64,000 bases of DNA, taken from NCBI RefSeq assembly GCF_000328525.1, contig NC_019964.1:2914001-2978000 (forward strand), given 5' to 3'. This document shows, one piece after another, positions 1 through 8,871 of the stretch. This stretch comes from Halovivax ruber XH-70. Lineage in GTDB: Archaea; Halobacteriota; Halobacteria; Halobacteriales; Natrialbaceae. The notes beneath the pieces are model-generated. The model did not search any database, was not told where the DNA came from, and saw nothing but the letters and a program-made list of their open reading frames with translations. A program made the translations under genes and the position numbers. How positions within the stretch are numbered: the first letter of the stretch is position 1; every line of letters starts with the position of its first letter.

Positions 1-764
1 GGAGACGCACCGTGGGCGACGTCCGGGTGCTCGCGGCTCGCGGCGACGAGGTCCAGAATGTACTCCGTGATCGGCTCGGCGACGTGCACCGACTCGACGG
101 CCTCGCGAGCGGATTCGATCGCCACGGGTGAAACGACTGGTTCGACCGCAGCCGGGCCAAGCGTCGGGTCTGCTGCGAACCGGTCCACGATCGCCCGTTC
201 GTCGCTCCGATCCGGGAGGTCGACGGTCAGTTTGAAGGAAAAGCGGTCGCGCTGGGCCTCCGGGAGCTCGAAGACGCCCTCCATCTCGATTGGGTTCTGC
301 GTCGCGACCACCATGAAGGGGGTCGGCAGCGCGAGCGTGTCCCCCTCGAGCGAGACCTGACGCTCCTGCATCGCTTCGAGTAGCGCCGACTGCGCCTTCG
401 GCGTCGCCCGGTTGATCTCGTCGGCGATGACGACGTTCGTAAACACGGGCCCGCGCTGCAGTTCGAACTCGCCGGTCGATTCCCGATACACGTGCGTGCC
501 CGTGATATCGGCTGGCAAGATGTCCGGCGTGAGCTGGATGCGCCGGGATTCGAGCCCCGTCACGCGGGCGAAGAGGGTCGCCATCGTCGTCTTGGCAACA
601 CCGGGGACCCCCTCGAGGAGGACGTGGCCGCGCGTCAGGAGGGCGATCGTCAGGTGTTCGATCTGGCGATCCGCGCCGACGAGTACCTGGCTCGTCTCGG
701 TGCGAATCGCCTCGAAAATCGTCGACGGATCGGCTCCGGCGGGGACGTTCGAAGCGTCACTCAT
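1..764 (-). CDS. MoxR-family AAA+ ATPase (C-terminus cut by window edge)
   Basis: AAA+ chaperone-like ATPase of the MoxR family, a group that usually helps mature or activate a partner protein complex at the membrane. Translation of the minus strand from the ATG at 764 gives MSDASNVPAG, then a Walker A loop (EGVPGVAKTT, about residues 47-56), Walker B (VVIADEINRA), the conserved KAQSALLEAMQE helix and the sensor-1 segment VVATQNPIEMEG, all diagnostic of MoxR. About 254 codons are present and the frame is open to base 1, so roughly the last 60-70 residues of the usual 315-320 are missing. Its start overlaps the end of the DUF4350 gene by 8 bases, so the two are one transcript. In haloarchaea this pair is normally followed by DUF58 and related genes, which would lie outside the window. 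Confidence 0.93.
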   Translation of the reverse strand, partial: MSDASNVPAGADPSTIFEAIRTETSQVLVGADRQIEHLTIALLTRGHVLLEGVPGVAKTTMATLFARVTGLESRRIQLTPDILPADITGTHVYRESTGEFELQRGPVFTNVVIADEINRATPKAQSALLEAMQERQVSLEGDTLALPTPFMVVATQNPIEMEGVFELPEAQRDRFSFKLTVDLPDRSDERAIVDRFAADPTLGPAAVEPVVSPVAIESAREAVESVHVAEPITEYILDLVAASREHPDVAHGAS

Positions 765-1848
765 TCGACCGCCCTTCGGTTTGGCCAGTGTTAAGCGCTG
801 TTATTATTCGCTGTATTCGTTCACTATCCCACTCCGGATGGCGTTCACGGAGGTGGGAACGGAGGGCATCGACGTCGGCCTGACTGCGGGCCGTCGGGTC
901 GCCGGCGGATCGGCCCGGTCGTCCGCGAAAGCGAGCGACGAGGCGGTGGGGCCACCGGCCTGCCACCAACCCGATCACGGCGATCCCGACACCGCCGATG
1001 GCTGCCGCGAGGGGCGACGAGTTGCGGACGGCCAGGAGTGCCACGTGGGCCGGTGGCAGCTCCTCGCTGTGAGAGACGTCGACGATCACGCGATCGGCCG
1101 ATTCGGACAGCGCGGCGAGAAACGCCTCGTTGTTGGCCCGATCGAACATGGCGTTGATCGTCAGGCTCGGATCGCCGATCGTCACGACGGTGCCGTTGCC
1201 GACCGGTTCGGAGACGGCGACGGGATACCGCCCGAAATCGGCCGCCGAACGGTTCGTGTCCGCGGGCCCGAGCGTCGCGTACGGACTCGTCCGACCGAGG
1301 ATCGTCGCGTCGTCGCTCGCGTTGACCGCGGTCGCGTGGTTGAACACCAGCCGATCGACGGGGCGGTCGAGCGTCGACGTGTTGACGTCGGTCGCGATCG
1401 GCATCGCCGGGCCGCGATCGTACTGGTGTTCGTCACGCAGGAGACGCCCGTCGACGCGCGCCTCGGCGCCGACGGACGCGAGCAGATCGTTCCCCGCCGA
1501 GCCGAAGTTCTCGAGGACGACGAGAGTCCCGCCGTTCCTGACGAACTGGCGCACTCGTGAGGCGTCCGTCGAATCGTAGGCGTCTGCTGGCGCCGTGACG
1601 AACGCGACCGACTGGGTCGGATCGCCGGACTCGTAAACGGCCGTCTCTCGAGCGACGACGAGTTCCGTGTCGGCGTCGGCCTCGATCGCGCCGCGGAACT
1701 CGCTCGACCCGTCCCAGGTCGGGTTGAAGAGGCCGAACGCCGACGCGGAGGTCGCACCAGCGATGACGATCGTCAGCACCGTCGCCCCCAACAGTGCGGC
1801 GAGGAGTACCTGCGACCAGGGAACTGCGTCGAGGTCGAGGGCAGCCAT
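757..1848 (-). CDS. DUF4350 domain membrane protein
   Basis: Membrane-anchored protein of about 363 residues with a hydrophobic segment near residues 11-38, a large extracytoplasmic domain and a second helix near residues 270-295 followed by a basic cytoplasmic tail. The middle resembles a DUF4350/GATase-like Rossmann domain (segments such as RNGGTLVVLENFGSAGNDLL), which probably binds a partner rather than acting as an enzyme. I chose ATG 1848 because it puts the first helix near the N-terminus; a GTG at 1896 would add 16 residues. The gene overlaps the MoxR ATPase downstream by 8 bases. DUF4350-MoxR-DUF58 clusters are common in bacteria and haloarchaea and are thought to build or regulate an envelope complex, but the substrate is unknown. 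Confidence 0.8.
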   Translation of the reverse strand: MAALDLDAVPWSQVLLAALLGATVLTIVIAGATSASAFGLFNPTWDGSSEFRGAIEADADTELVVARETAVYESGDPTQSVAFVTAPADAYDSTDASRVRQFVRNGGTLVVLENFGSAGNDLLASVGAEARVDGRLLRDEHQYDRGPAMPIATDVNTSTLDRPVDRLVFNHATAVNASDDATILGRTSPYATLGPADTNRSAADFGRYPVAVSEPVGNGTVVTIGDPSLTINAMFDRANNEAFLAALSESADRVIVDVSHSEELPPAHVALLAVRNSSPLAAAIGGVGIAVIGLVAGRWPHRLVARFRGRPGRSAGDPTARSQADVDALRSHLRERHPEWDSERIQRIITALNTGQTEGRSNE

Positions 1849-2177
1849 CCGGTCGGACGGTCCGGTCACGCGGACCGGCCTCCGGGACCGAGGCACGTTG
1901 GCCCACTGAATCCACGCAGAGGCCGTCTCGACGCTGGCAGCTCGGCTCGGCCGGCACTGGTGAGTCGACCGGGGACTGAGCCTGAAGACTGCCGAGAGGC
2001 TCGTCCGGGCGGATGGGGAATCCGTCGTTCCGCCATAATTGTACTAATAGATCCTGAGTTCGAATATAAGTGTGTCGACTGTCGACGGCTCGAGACGGAA
2101 CCGGCGGTGACGGACGCTGTCGAACTCGTCGGGATGAGAGAAAACAGGAATACCCGGTAGACGAAGAAGCGGAGCGG
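1849..2177. other. Intergenic region between DUF4350 and PCNA genes
   Basis: About 330 bases with no convincing gene. It should hold the promoter of the minus-strand DUF4350-MoxR unit and the 3' end of the PCNA transcript. An AT-rich patch near 2035-2065 contains ATTGTACTAA (2038-2047), similar to the element discussed around 32-49 kb, but it is about 190 bases from the nearest start and not placed like the others. Confidence 0.5.
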
Positions 2178-2921
2178 TCAGTCGCTCTGGATGCGCGGTG
2201 CGAGCATGTACGTGACCTGGCCCTGGCCCTCGGCGAAGCCGAAGTACATCTTGATGGGGAACTCCTCGCCGAGGTCGGCGGCGACCTCCGCGTCCGCGGG
2301 AATGGCCTTGTTCATGTCCTTCAGGTAGTCGAGGCTGAACAGGGAGTGTGCGGACCCGACTTCGAGGTCGATGAGGTCGTCGGCGGTGAGTTCCAGGTGG
2401 ACGTCGTCGGTGTCGCCCTCCGCGTCGACGTAGAAGTACTCTTCGGCCTCGTCCACGCCGAGTGCGATGTGGTCGGAGACCATGTCGGCGGCGGTGACCG
2501 CGCGGTTGACGTCTTTGCCCTCGAGGACGACGCGGGCGGGCAGGTCGAGGTCCGGAATGTCCGGCTCCTGGCGGATGGAGTCGGGGTCGATCAGCGCGAG
2601 GGTGTACTCGAGCCCCTCGATCTGGGCGTGGAGCTTGCGGGTCTCCTCGTCGAGTTCGAGCTGGACGAGCTGGCCGGATTCGGCCATGCCGGCGATGTCT
2701 TCGAGACGAGAGAGGTCGACGCCGATGAGGCCGCCATCGGCCTCGTAGGACTCGAACGCGTCGGCGTCGAGCGAGAGATCGACCATCCCGACGTTTGCGG
2801 GGTCGACCGCCCGGATCCGGAGGCCGTCTTCCTCCAGGTGGATCTTGCACTCCTCGACCAGCACGCTCACCGAATCCAGCGCGCTCGAGAGCGTTTCCGC
2901 ACTCACGATGGCCTTGAACAT
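2178..2921 (-). CDS. pcn: DNA polymerase sliding clamp PCNA
   Basis: Archaeal PCNA, the homotrimeric ring that tethers DNA polymerases, FEN1, ligase and other factors to DNA. The 247-residue product starts [11 protein letters not shown] and shows the clamp signatures [21 protein letters not shown]-type strand pattern, [11 protein letters not shown], the interdomain connecting loop after [17 protein letters not shown], and the C-terminal [10 protein letters not shown]. The open frame extends 59 codons upstream, but ATG 2921 is the start because it matches the family N-terminus, gives the usual haloarchaeal length, and lies about 25 bases downstream of a TATA-like TTTTTATG, giving a leaderless transcript. 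Single gene; the flanking genes are unrelated. Confidence 0.98.
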   Translation of the reverse strand: MFKAIVSAETLSSALDSVSVLVEECKIHLEEDGLRIRAVDPANVGMVDLSLDADAFESYEADGGLIGVDLSRLEDIAGMAESGQLVQLELDEETRKLHAQIEGLEYTLALIDPDSIRQEPDIPDLDLPARVVLEGKDVNRAVTAADMVSDHIALGVDEAEEYFYVDAEGDTDDVHLELTADDLIDLEVGSAHSLFSLDYLKDMNKAIPADAEVAADLGEEFPIKMYFGFAEGQGQVTYMLAPRIQSD

Positions 2922-3254
2922 ATGCGTCGGGATACGGAGGGTCCACATAAAAAGCCCTGCGTTCTCGCGCGGGCGACTCGACACCGCCGACCGCGTGGGG
3001 CCTGCCACAACTGGCAGGGCTGGCCCGGCACGAGCCCGAACGGATGGGTTGTCGCCGTGATGGTTCGGGTCGACGACCGTCGACGTCGCGACCTTCATAT
3101 CGGTGGTCCTCGCCGTCGCACCGAGTCGAACCGACCGATTTCGGGAGTAGATTAAACGGGGCGGGCTTCGAACGGATACGGAGATGACGGGGACTTCGGC
3201 GCCTCGATGGCGAGTTTGCCCGGCGACGGCTCACAGAAGTGGTGGTGAGCGGCC
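2922..3254. other. Divergent intergenic region, pcn / membrane protein
   Basis: About 330 bases between two divergent genes. It contains the pcn TATA box close to its start. I see no further gene; open frames here are upstream extensions of the neighbours. A TTAAAC at about 3152-3157 could be part of the rightward promoter. Confidence 0.45.
2946..2953 (-). promoter_or_regulatory. TATA box of pcn
   Basis: Minus-strand TTTTTATG lies 25-32 bases before the PCNA ATG, the spacing expected for an archaeal TATA box driving a transcript that begins at or next to the start codon. Read from sequence only. Confidence 0.6.
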
Positions 3255-4562
3255 GTGAATGCCGGTTCCACGACCCGCGGCTCACGAGCCTTCGTCGCCG
3301 TCGGTGTCTGCTGGTTCGTCGCGTTCAACGCAGCCGTCCTGGCCGGCACCAGCCGCTCGGCCGCGACCGTCCTCGGGCTCTACGGCTTCGTCTTCGCCGT
3401 GATCTTCGGGAAGGCCTACGCGCTCGTTCCCTCGTACTTCGACCGGCAGTTGCACTTCCCGCGGGCGCCGCTGATCCACCTTCCGCTCGCCGTGGTCGGC
3501 GTCGTGGGACTCTTCGCCGGGCGGCTGGCACCCGGCGATCCGCTGTTCGACCTGCTCTCGCGACTCGACATCGCGACGGCCCAGTTGTTCGCGGTCGGCG
3601 CCCTCGCCTGGCTCGCCGGCGTCGGCATCTTCGTCGGCACCCTCGGCTGGAGCCTTCGAGACAATCTCACCGGCGCGGAGACGGGGACGGCGGGGGCGAA
3701 CCAGCACCGACGGCGGGTTGACCGCGCGGCAAACGCCGTCGTCCCGCTCGTCGCTCTCTACCTCGTCTGGGGCAGCCTCCTCCCCGTTCTCGATGCGTTC
3801 GACGTTCGTCCCGATCCGTTCGTGCTCGACCTCGGCCCGCTCTCGTCGGATCCCGTCACGGTGACCCTCGTACCGATCGGTTCGGCAGCTTCACACGTCC
3901 TCGCGGCCGGGGCGGCCACGCTGTTGCTCTTCGGGATCGGCTTCCGGCTCCTCCCGCGATTTCTCGTCGGCACGCCGCGCACGGCGCCGGTCGTCGTGGC
4001 ACTGGCGACGGGTGCCCTCGCACCGCTCTTTCTCACCATCGACTTCTACGGCGGCGCCCTCTTCACCGTCGGCGCGACGCTGCTCGCCGTCGCGATTGGC
4101 GCTTACGCCGTCGTCGTCCTCGAACTCGTGGTCACCAGCGATCGCCGGCGCGTGGGCTTTCCCGCAATCGCGGCGGGTGCCATCTTCGGGCTCGCCGTCG
4201 TCGCGCTGGGCTGGGGGATGGGCGTCCACGGCCTCGACCCGACGCTCGCGGCCGCCCACTACCGACTCGCCCTCGGCGGATTCCTGGGCCTCACGATCGT
4301 CGGGGTTAGCTTCCAGTTCTACCCGCCCGCGATCGGCGAGGCACCCGGCGTCGGGGACCGCGGCGCGACGGTCGTCATCGCGGTCCTCGCGGCCGGGTTC
4401 GCCATCGAGGCGATCGGCGTCGGGCTGGGCACGGTCGATCCGTCGTCCGCGGCGGTCGTTCTCGATCCCGCGCTCGTCCGGACCGTGGGCGCCGGACTCG
4501 CCGTCACCGGGTCGCTCGGCTACGCGTGGGTCGTCCTATCGATCTTCGAACAGCGGCGGTGA
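3255..4562 (+). CDS. Twelve-helix membrane protein, distantly like heme-copper oxidase subunit I/NnrS
   Basis: A 435-residue protein that is almost entirely hydrophobic, with about twelve predicted transmembrane helices and one short hydrophilic loop (near residues 140-160). Segments such as GKAYALVPSYF, GIGFRLLPRFLVG and HYRLALGGFLGLTIVG have the flavour of subunit-I-like or NnrS-like proteins, which are heme/metal membrane proteins connected to NO metabolism, but the full set of heme and CuB histidines is not visible. The start is GTG 3255; no in-frame ATG is near. No operon partner is obvious: the next gene starts 81 bases downstream with its own TATA-like element. Function unassigned; a structural fold search would be the test. 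Confidence 0.6.
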   Translation: MNAGSTTRGSRAFVAVGVCWFVAFNAAVLAGTSRSAATVLGLYGFVFAVIFGKAYALVPSYFDRQLHFPRAPLIHLPLAVVGVVGLFAGRLAPGDPLFDLLSRLDIATAQLFAVGALAWLAGVGIFVGTLGWSLRDNLTGAETGTAGANQHRRRVDRAANAVVPLVALYLVWGSLLPVLDAFDVRPDPFVLDLGPLSSDPVTVTLVPIGSAASHVLAAGAATLLLFGIGFRLLPRFLVGTPRTAPVVVALATGALAPLFLTIDFYGGALFTVGATLLAVAIGAYAVVVLELVVTSDRRRVGFPAIAAGAIFGLAVVALGWGMGVHGLDPTLAAAHYRLALGGFLGLTIVGVSFQFYPPAIGEAPGVGDRGATVVIAVLAAGFAIEAIGVGLGTVDPSSAAVVLDPALVRTVGAGLAVTGSLGYAWVVLSIFEQRR

Positions 4563-4643
4563 GGGCGGCAACTGGGCGAACGGCGAGACAGAACCGAACA
4601 GAGTCGGCCCACCACATATACCGATCGCCACCAAATTACGACC

Positions 4644-4991
4644 ATGACAGCGCAAGACGGCTCCGCTGACAGTCGCCCGGTCGCACCGACGGAACGCGTC
4701 ACGCTCGACGAACTCGACGGACAGCCCCACGCCCACTGCTTCGAGGCAGAGCCAATGACGGTACGACTCTCGCTCGATGCCGGCGACTCGGTCCCGGCCC
4801 ACCAGCATCCCGACAGGCGGATCGTCCTCCACCTCGTCGAGGGAGCGCTCTCGGTGACGCTTGGCGAGGACGCACACGAGGTTCGCGCCGGCGACATCGT
4901 CCGCTTCGACGGCAACCAGGACGTCTCGCCGGAGGCGTTGGAGGACAGTACCGCGCTACTCGTGCTGGCGAAGCGGGACGACGCGGTCTGA
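4644..4991 (+). CDS. Small cupin-domain protein
   Basis: A 115-residue single-domain cupin. The beta-barrel motifs are visible: VPAHQHPDRRIVLHLVEG (two histidines of motif 1) and GDIVRFDGNQDVSPEAL (motif 2). Motif 2 lacks the usual metal-binding histidine, so a bound metal or catalytic role is uncertain; many such proteins bind small ligands or act as sensors. ATG 4644 is about 30 bases after a TATA-like ATATACC (4614-4620), fitting a leaderless transcript. It precedes the photolyase gene by about 110 bases without obvious linkage. Confidence 0.8.
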   Translation: MTAQDGSADSRPVAPTERVTLDELDGQPHAHCFEAEPMTVRLSLDAGDSVPAHQHPDRRIVLHLVEGALSVTLGEDAHEVRAGDIVRFDGNQDVSPEALEDSTALLVLAKRDDAV

Positions 4992-5104
4992 AGCGGGAAG
5001 CCGGCGCGCGGTCCGAAGTGGGAAGCCGGCGCACGGTCCGATAGTAGCGGATGAGACGCCGTTCCCGACCCCACGCTTAGGGTGTCGCCCGTCGTCCGCA
5101 CCGT

Positions 5105-6508
5105 ATGCGCGTTCACTGGCACCGGCAAGATCTCCGAACGGCGGACAACCGCGGGCTCTCGGTCGCGGCCGCCGACGAAGCCCTCCCGGTATTCGTCTTC
5201 GATCCCGACGTGCTGAAGGACGGATCGCCGCCGCGGGTCGCCTTCATGCTCGACGCGCTCGCACGGTTGCGAGCACGCTATCGGGACCTGGAGAGCGACC
5301 TCGTCGTGGCGTGGGGAGACCCCGCCGAAGCGATTCCGGAACTCGTCGCCGAGTACGGTGCCGACGGAGTGGTCTGGAACGAAGACTACACCGGGCTATC
5401 GCGTGCTCGCGACGAGCGCGTCCAGGAGGCCATCACCGACGCCGGTGGCGACGTCGAGCGCGTCCACGACGCCGTCTGTCACGAGCCAGGGGCAATCACG
5501 ACGAGCGACGGCAAGCCGTACGCGGTGTTCTCGTATTACGGAACCAAGTGGCTCGATCGAGAGAAAGACGAACCGGTTCCGGAACCTGACGCGGGGTCGC
5601 TCGCCACCGTCGAACCTGCGGACGAGGCGCTCCCGTCCCTCCGGGATCTCGGGTTCGCGGAACCGGCCGCCGAGATCCCGCCAGCCGGAACCGGGCCAGC
5701 GCGCGACCGACTCGAAACGTTCTGTGCCGGGGATATCTACGAATACGCGGAGAAGCGCGACGATCTCGCGGACGAGGCGACCGCCCGGATCTCGCAGGAT
5801 CTCGCGTTCGGCACGATCGGGATTCGCGAGGTTCACGAGCGGGTCGAGGCGACGCTCGACGGTGCAGACGAAGGTCAGGCTGCATCGGTCGAGGCGTTCA
5901 GACGACAGCTCGCCTGGCGCGAGTTCTACACGCAGGTGCTCTGGGCGAATCCGGAGAACGTCACGCGGTCGCATCGGGAGTTCCCGAACGACATCGACTG
6001 GCGCAACGACGAGGCAGAGTTCGACGCCTGGCGCGAGGGACGAACGGGATTTCCGGTCGTGGACGCCGGGATGCGGCAGTTGCGCGAGGAGGCGTACGTG
6101 CACAACCGCGCCCGACTGATCGTCGGCTCCTTCCTGACGAAGGACCTCCTGTGTGACTGGCGACGCGGGTACGAACACTTCCGGGCGACGCTCGTCGATC
6201 ACGACACGGCGAGTAACAACGGCAACTGGCAGTGGGTCGCCTCGACCGGCACCGACGCGCAACCGTACTTCCGCGTCTTCAACCCGATGAAACAGGGGCG
6301 CGATCACGATCCCGACGCCGAGTACATTCGACGATACGTGCCCGAACTCGAGGGCGTCGACGCCGAGACGATCCACTCGTGGCACGAACTCGATCCGGAC
6401 GAACGGGCCGAGGTCGCTCCTGACTACCCGGCACCCATCGTCGACCACGCCAGCCGACGCGAGGAGGCGATCTCGACGTTCGAACGGGCGCGCGGCGAGG
6501 GCGAGTGA
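5105..6508 (+). CDS. phr: Deoxyribodipyrimidine photolyase (class I)
   Basis: Light-driven repair enzyme for cyclobutane pyrimidine dimers, 467 residues, the normal class I length. The N-terminal photolyase domain starts MRVHWHRQDLRTADN, and the C-terminal FAD-binding domain has RQLAWREFYTQ, FPVVDAGMRQLREEAYVHNRARLIVGSFLTKDLL and DHDTASNNGNWQWVASTG, all canonical for FAD and lesion binding. The run of tryptophans for photoreduction is preserved. Haloarchaea experience intense sunlight and typically keep one or two such genes; this resembles the Phr2 type. It stands alone, with a cupin upstream and a convergent transporter downstream. Confidence 0.95.
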   Translation: MRVHWHRQDLRTADNRGLSVAAADEALPVFVFDPDVLKDGSPPRVAFMLDALARLRARYRDLESDLVVAWGDPAEAIPELVAEYGADGVVWNEDYTGLSRARDERVQEAITDAGGDVERVHDAVCHEPGAITTSDGKPYAVFSYYGTKWLDREKDEPVPEPDAGSLATVEPADEALPSLRDLGFAEPAAEIPPAGTGPARDRLETFCAGDIYEYAEKRDDLADEATARISQDLAFGTIGIREVHERVEATLDGADEGQAASVEAFRRQLAWREFYTQVLWANPENVTRSHREFPNDIDWRNDEAEFDAWREGRTGFPVVDAGMRQLREEAYVHNRARLIVGSFLTKDLLCDWRRGYEHFRATLVDHDTASNNGNWQWVASTGTDAQPYFRVFNPMKQGRDHDPDAEYIRRYVPELEGVDAETIHSWHELDPDERAEVAPDYPAPIVDHASRREEAISTFERARGEGE

Positions 6509-6643
6509 CCGGCTGCGGCTGTCCGGACCACGGGCGGTTCCAGAGGATGAGTCGTGCGGTCGACCGGGCGCTCGAGTACAGTCTGGGCCTCCGGACGGTG
6601 TGACGTCTCCGACCGGACCACCCAGAAGAACGGTTTTCGACGG

Positions 6644-7987
6644 CTAGAGGAACGGAATCGGAGGCGCCGCGTAGATGTCGGTGACGCCGAGGTACAGCGT
6701 GACGAACACGCCGGCGAGCACGTAGGTCCGGATGGACCACAGCCAGGCCGTCGCGAACGTTCCCCCGCCGTCGGTACCCTTCTTGATCTCGTCGACGGCC
6801 TCCGGGCCGTACACCCAGCCGACGAAGATGACGACCAGCAGGACCGAAACCGGGAGCAAGACGCTGTAGGCGAGCGAGTCGAACCAGCCGAGCCAGGCGA
6901 TGTTCCACGCCGACAGCGTCCCCAATGCGAAGATGGCGCCGGCGAAGCCGAACGCGGTGACCGGCCGGTTATAGCCGTAATTATCGACGACGTAGGAGGT
7001 AGCGACCTCCAGTAGACTGATCGCCGAAGAGAGCGCGGCGATGAGCACGACGCCGAAGAACGCGACGCCGAACACCCGGCCGGCGAGGCCGAGATCCGCG
7101 AACACCTGCGAGACGCCGACGAACAGTGCGTCCGGTCCGCCGCCCGCAGCTACGTCGGGGACGCTCCCGAACTGCACGAACAGGAGCGGGATGACGACGA
7201 GGCCAGCGAGCAGGCCGACCGCGGTGTTCAGCACGACGATGAGACTCCCGTCGGCCGGGAGGCTGTCGTCGTCGCCGAGGTAGGAGGCGTAGGTGATCAT
7301 CGCCCCCATCCCCAGCGACAGCGAGAAAAAGGCCTGACTGACGGCGAACGGGACGATGCTCCCGAAGTTGTTCGCCAGGTAGTCGAAGTCCGGCGAGAGG
7401 TAGTAGCCGTACGCCGGTCCGGACCCGTCGAGCGTGAACGCGTAGACGGCGAGCCCGACGAGCATCACGAGGATGGAGGGGACCATCAGTCTGGTCGCCT
7501 TCTCGATACCCTTCTCGACGCCGAACGCCACGATGACGGCGGTCGTCGCCATGAAGAGGCCGTGAAGCCCGATGGCTGCCCAACCCATCGAGACGTCGCC
7601 GAAGTGGCCGCCGGGATCCGTGAAGTAGGCGCCCGTCGCGCTGTCGACGATAAAACGGATGACCCAGCCGCCGACGACGCTGTAGTACGAGAGGATCCAG
7701 AGCCCCGTCAGGAGGCCGATCGCCCCGACGACGGTCCATGCCGGGTGTTTCAGCCGGTCGAACGCCTCGACGGCGTTGATGTTCGCCCGCCGGCCGATCA
7801 CGAACTCACCGAGAATGGCGGGGAGGCCGATGAGGAACGCGGCGATGAGGTAGACGAAGACGAACGCCGCGCCGCCCTCCGCCGAGGTCTTGAACGGGAA
7901 CTGCCAGAGGTTCCCCAGTCCAACTGCGCTTCCCACGGCCGCCAGGATGAATCCCAGCCTGGTGGCCCACGTTTCACGTTCTGCCAT
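6644..7987 (-). CDS. Sodium-dependent symporter of the NSS (SLC6/LeuT) family
   Basis: Na+-coupled symporter of the neurotransmitter:sodium symporter family, 447 residues with eleven to twelve helices. The hallmark helix 1 is complete: WATRLGFILAAVGSAVGLGNLWQFP, which carries the unwound Na+/substrate-binding segment; helices 6-8 show VPFAVSQAFFSLSLGMGAMITYASY. Substrate is probably an amino acid or related amine, but cannot be read from sequence. The open frame extends 39 codons upstream; ATG 7987 is right because it gives the standard MAERETWATRLG start. It lies about 120 bases downstream of, and in the same direction as, the TRIC gene. Confidence 0.93.
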   Translation of the reverse strand: MAERETWATRLGFILAAVGSAVGLGNLWQFPFKTSAEGGAAFVFVYLIAAFLIGLPAILGEFVIGRRANINAVEAFDRLKHPAWTVVGAIGLLTGLWILSYYSVVGGWVIRFIVDSATGAYFTDPGGHFGDVSMGWAAIGLHGLFMATTAVIVAFGVEKGIEKATRLMVPSILVMLVGLAVYAFTLDGSGPAYGYYLSPDFDYLANNFGSIVPFAVSQAFFSLSLGMGAMITYASYLGDDDSLPADGSLIVVLNTAVGLLAGLVVIPLLFVQFGSVPDVAAGGGPDALFVGVSQVFADLGLAGRVFGVAFFGVVLIAALSSAISLLEVATSYVVDNYGYNRPVTAFGFAGAIFALGTLSAWNIAWLGWFDSLAYSVLLPVSVLLVVIFVGWVYGPEAVDEIKKGTDGGGTFATAWLWSIRTYVLAGVFVTLYLGVTDIYAAPPIPFL

Positions 7988-8104
7988 GATATACCACGGC
8001 GTATCCAGAGGGCGGGTAAAAACCACACGCCCGCGACGCCCGTTGCCGGAATCGTGATCGAGGCCGTGTCGGCTTCGATCGCCATGGGGAGATTGGGAAC
8101 CCAC

Positions 8105-8761
8105 TCACCGCTCGAGCAGCCCCAGCTCCTGCATCGACGGAAGGTGCAAGTCGTACGTCACGGCGACGAGCCGTGTCCCGACGGTGACGGCGGCACAGGC
8201 CCCGGCGGCGGTCCCGTCGGCGACCCCGAGGGCCCCGGCGAGCAGGTACGCCGTCCCGCCGAGGACCGCACAGCTCGCGTAGAAGTCCTCGAAGAGGATG
8301 AACGGCGCGCGATCGAGGAGGATATCTGCGGCGGCCCCACCGCCGGCCGCGTTGATCGTCGCGATCGCGACGACGCCGAACGCAGAGACGCCCGCCCCGG
8401 TCGCGACGATCGCACCGGTGGTCGCGAAGGCGGCGAGGCCGATCGCGTCGGCGACGAGCGTGATCGGGTGGGTCTCCGGCGAGGCGAGGACGACACTCAG
8501 GCCGATCGCCAGGCCGACTCCCAGGACGCCGAGGGCGACCTCGACTGGCGACTGGAGCGCGAGGGGTACCCGCATCACGAAGAGGTCCCGTGTCGCACCG
8601 CCGGCGAACGCCATCGTCAGCCCGACGATGGTGATGCCGAACAGGTCGAACTCCGCACGGATCGCCTTCGACGCGCCGACGAAGGCGAACGCGACCAGCC
8701 CGATCGTGTTCATGACGGCGAACGGATCGCCGAACAGGACGGTGACGAGGTCCTGACTCAC
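8105..8761 (-). CDS. TRIC-type (UPF0126) cation channel family protein
   Basis: A 218-residue membrane protein made of two three-helix repeats plus a last helix, the architecture of prokaryotic TRIC channels (formerly UPF0126/YadS). The repeat signature is visible twice: FAGGATRDLFVMRVPLAL and INAAGGGAAADILLDRAPFIL, both with the glycine-rich kink and following Asp/Arg. The family conducts monovalent cations as a trimer. The start appears to be GTG 8761; ATG 8713 would cut into the first helix. Neighbours transcribed the same way are transporters, without evident functional linkage. Confidence 0.85.
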   Translation of the reverse strand: MSQDLVTVLFGDPFAVMNTIGLVAFAFVGASKAIRAEFDLFGITIVGLTMAFAGGATRDLFVMRVPLALQSPVEVALGVLGVGLAIGLSVVLASPETHPITLVADAIGLAAFATTGAIVATGAGVSAFGVVAIATINAAGGGAAADILLDRAPFILFEDFYASCAVLGGTAYLLAGALGVADGTAAGACAAVTVGTRLVAVTYDLHLPSMQELGLLER

Positions 8762-8871
8762 TGTCGCTCGCTACGGACGGTCGTCTCTTGAGTGCACCGT
8801 CCGAGCAGCGTGTTGCCGATATCCGGGCAGGGCTGGGCGATCGGGGCGAAGTTGACGAACGATCCGTCGCC

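Noticed and set aside
412-1560. Plus-strand ORFs over the MoxR and DUF4350 genes
   Set aside because: The minus strand has MoxR Walker motifs and DUF4350; plus frames have no coding signature.
2038-2047. ATTGTACTAA as another member of the redox element set
   Set aside because: About 190 bases from the nearest start, no TATA in the shared arrangement, and the flanking genes (PCNA, DUF4350) are unrelated.
2044-3285. 413-codon minus-strand ORF across PCNA
   Set aside because: Overlaps PCNA in another frame and is Arg/Pro/His-rich with no family pattern.
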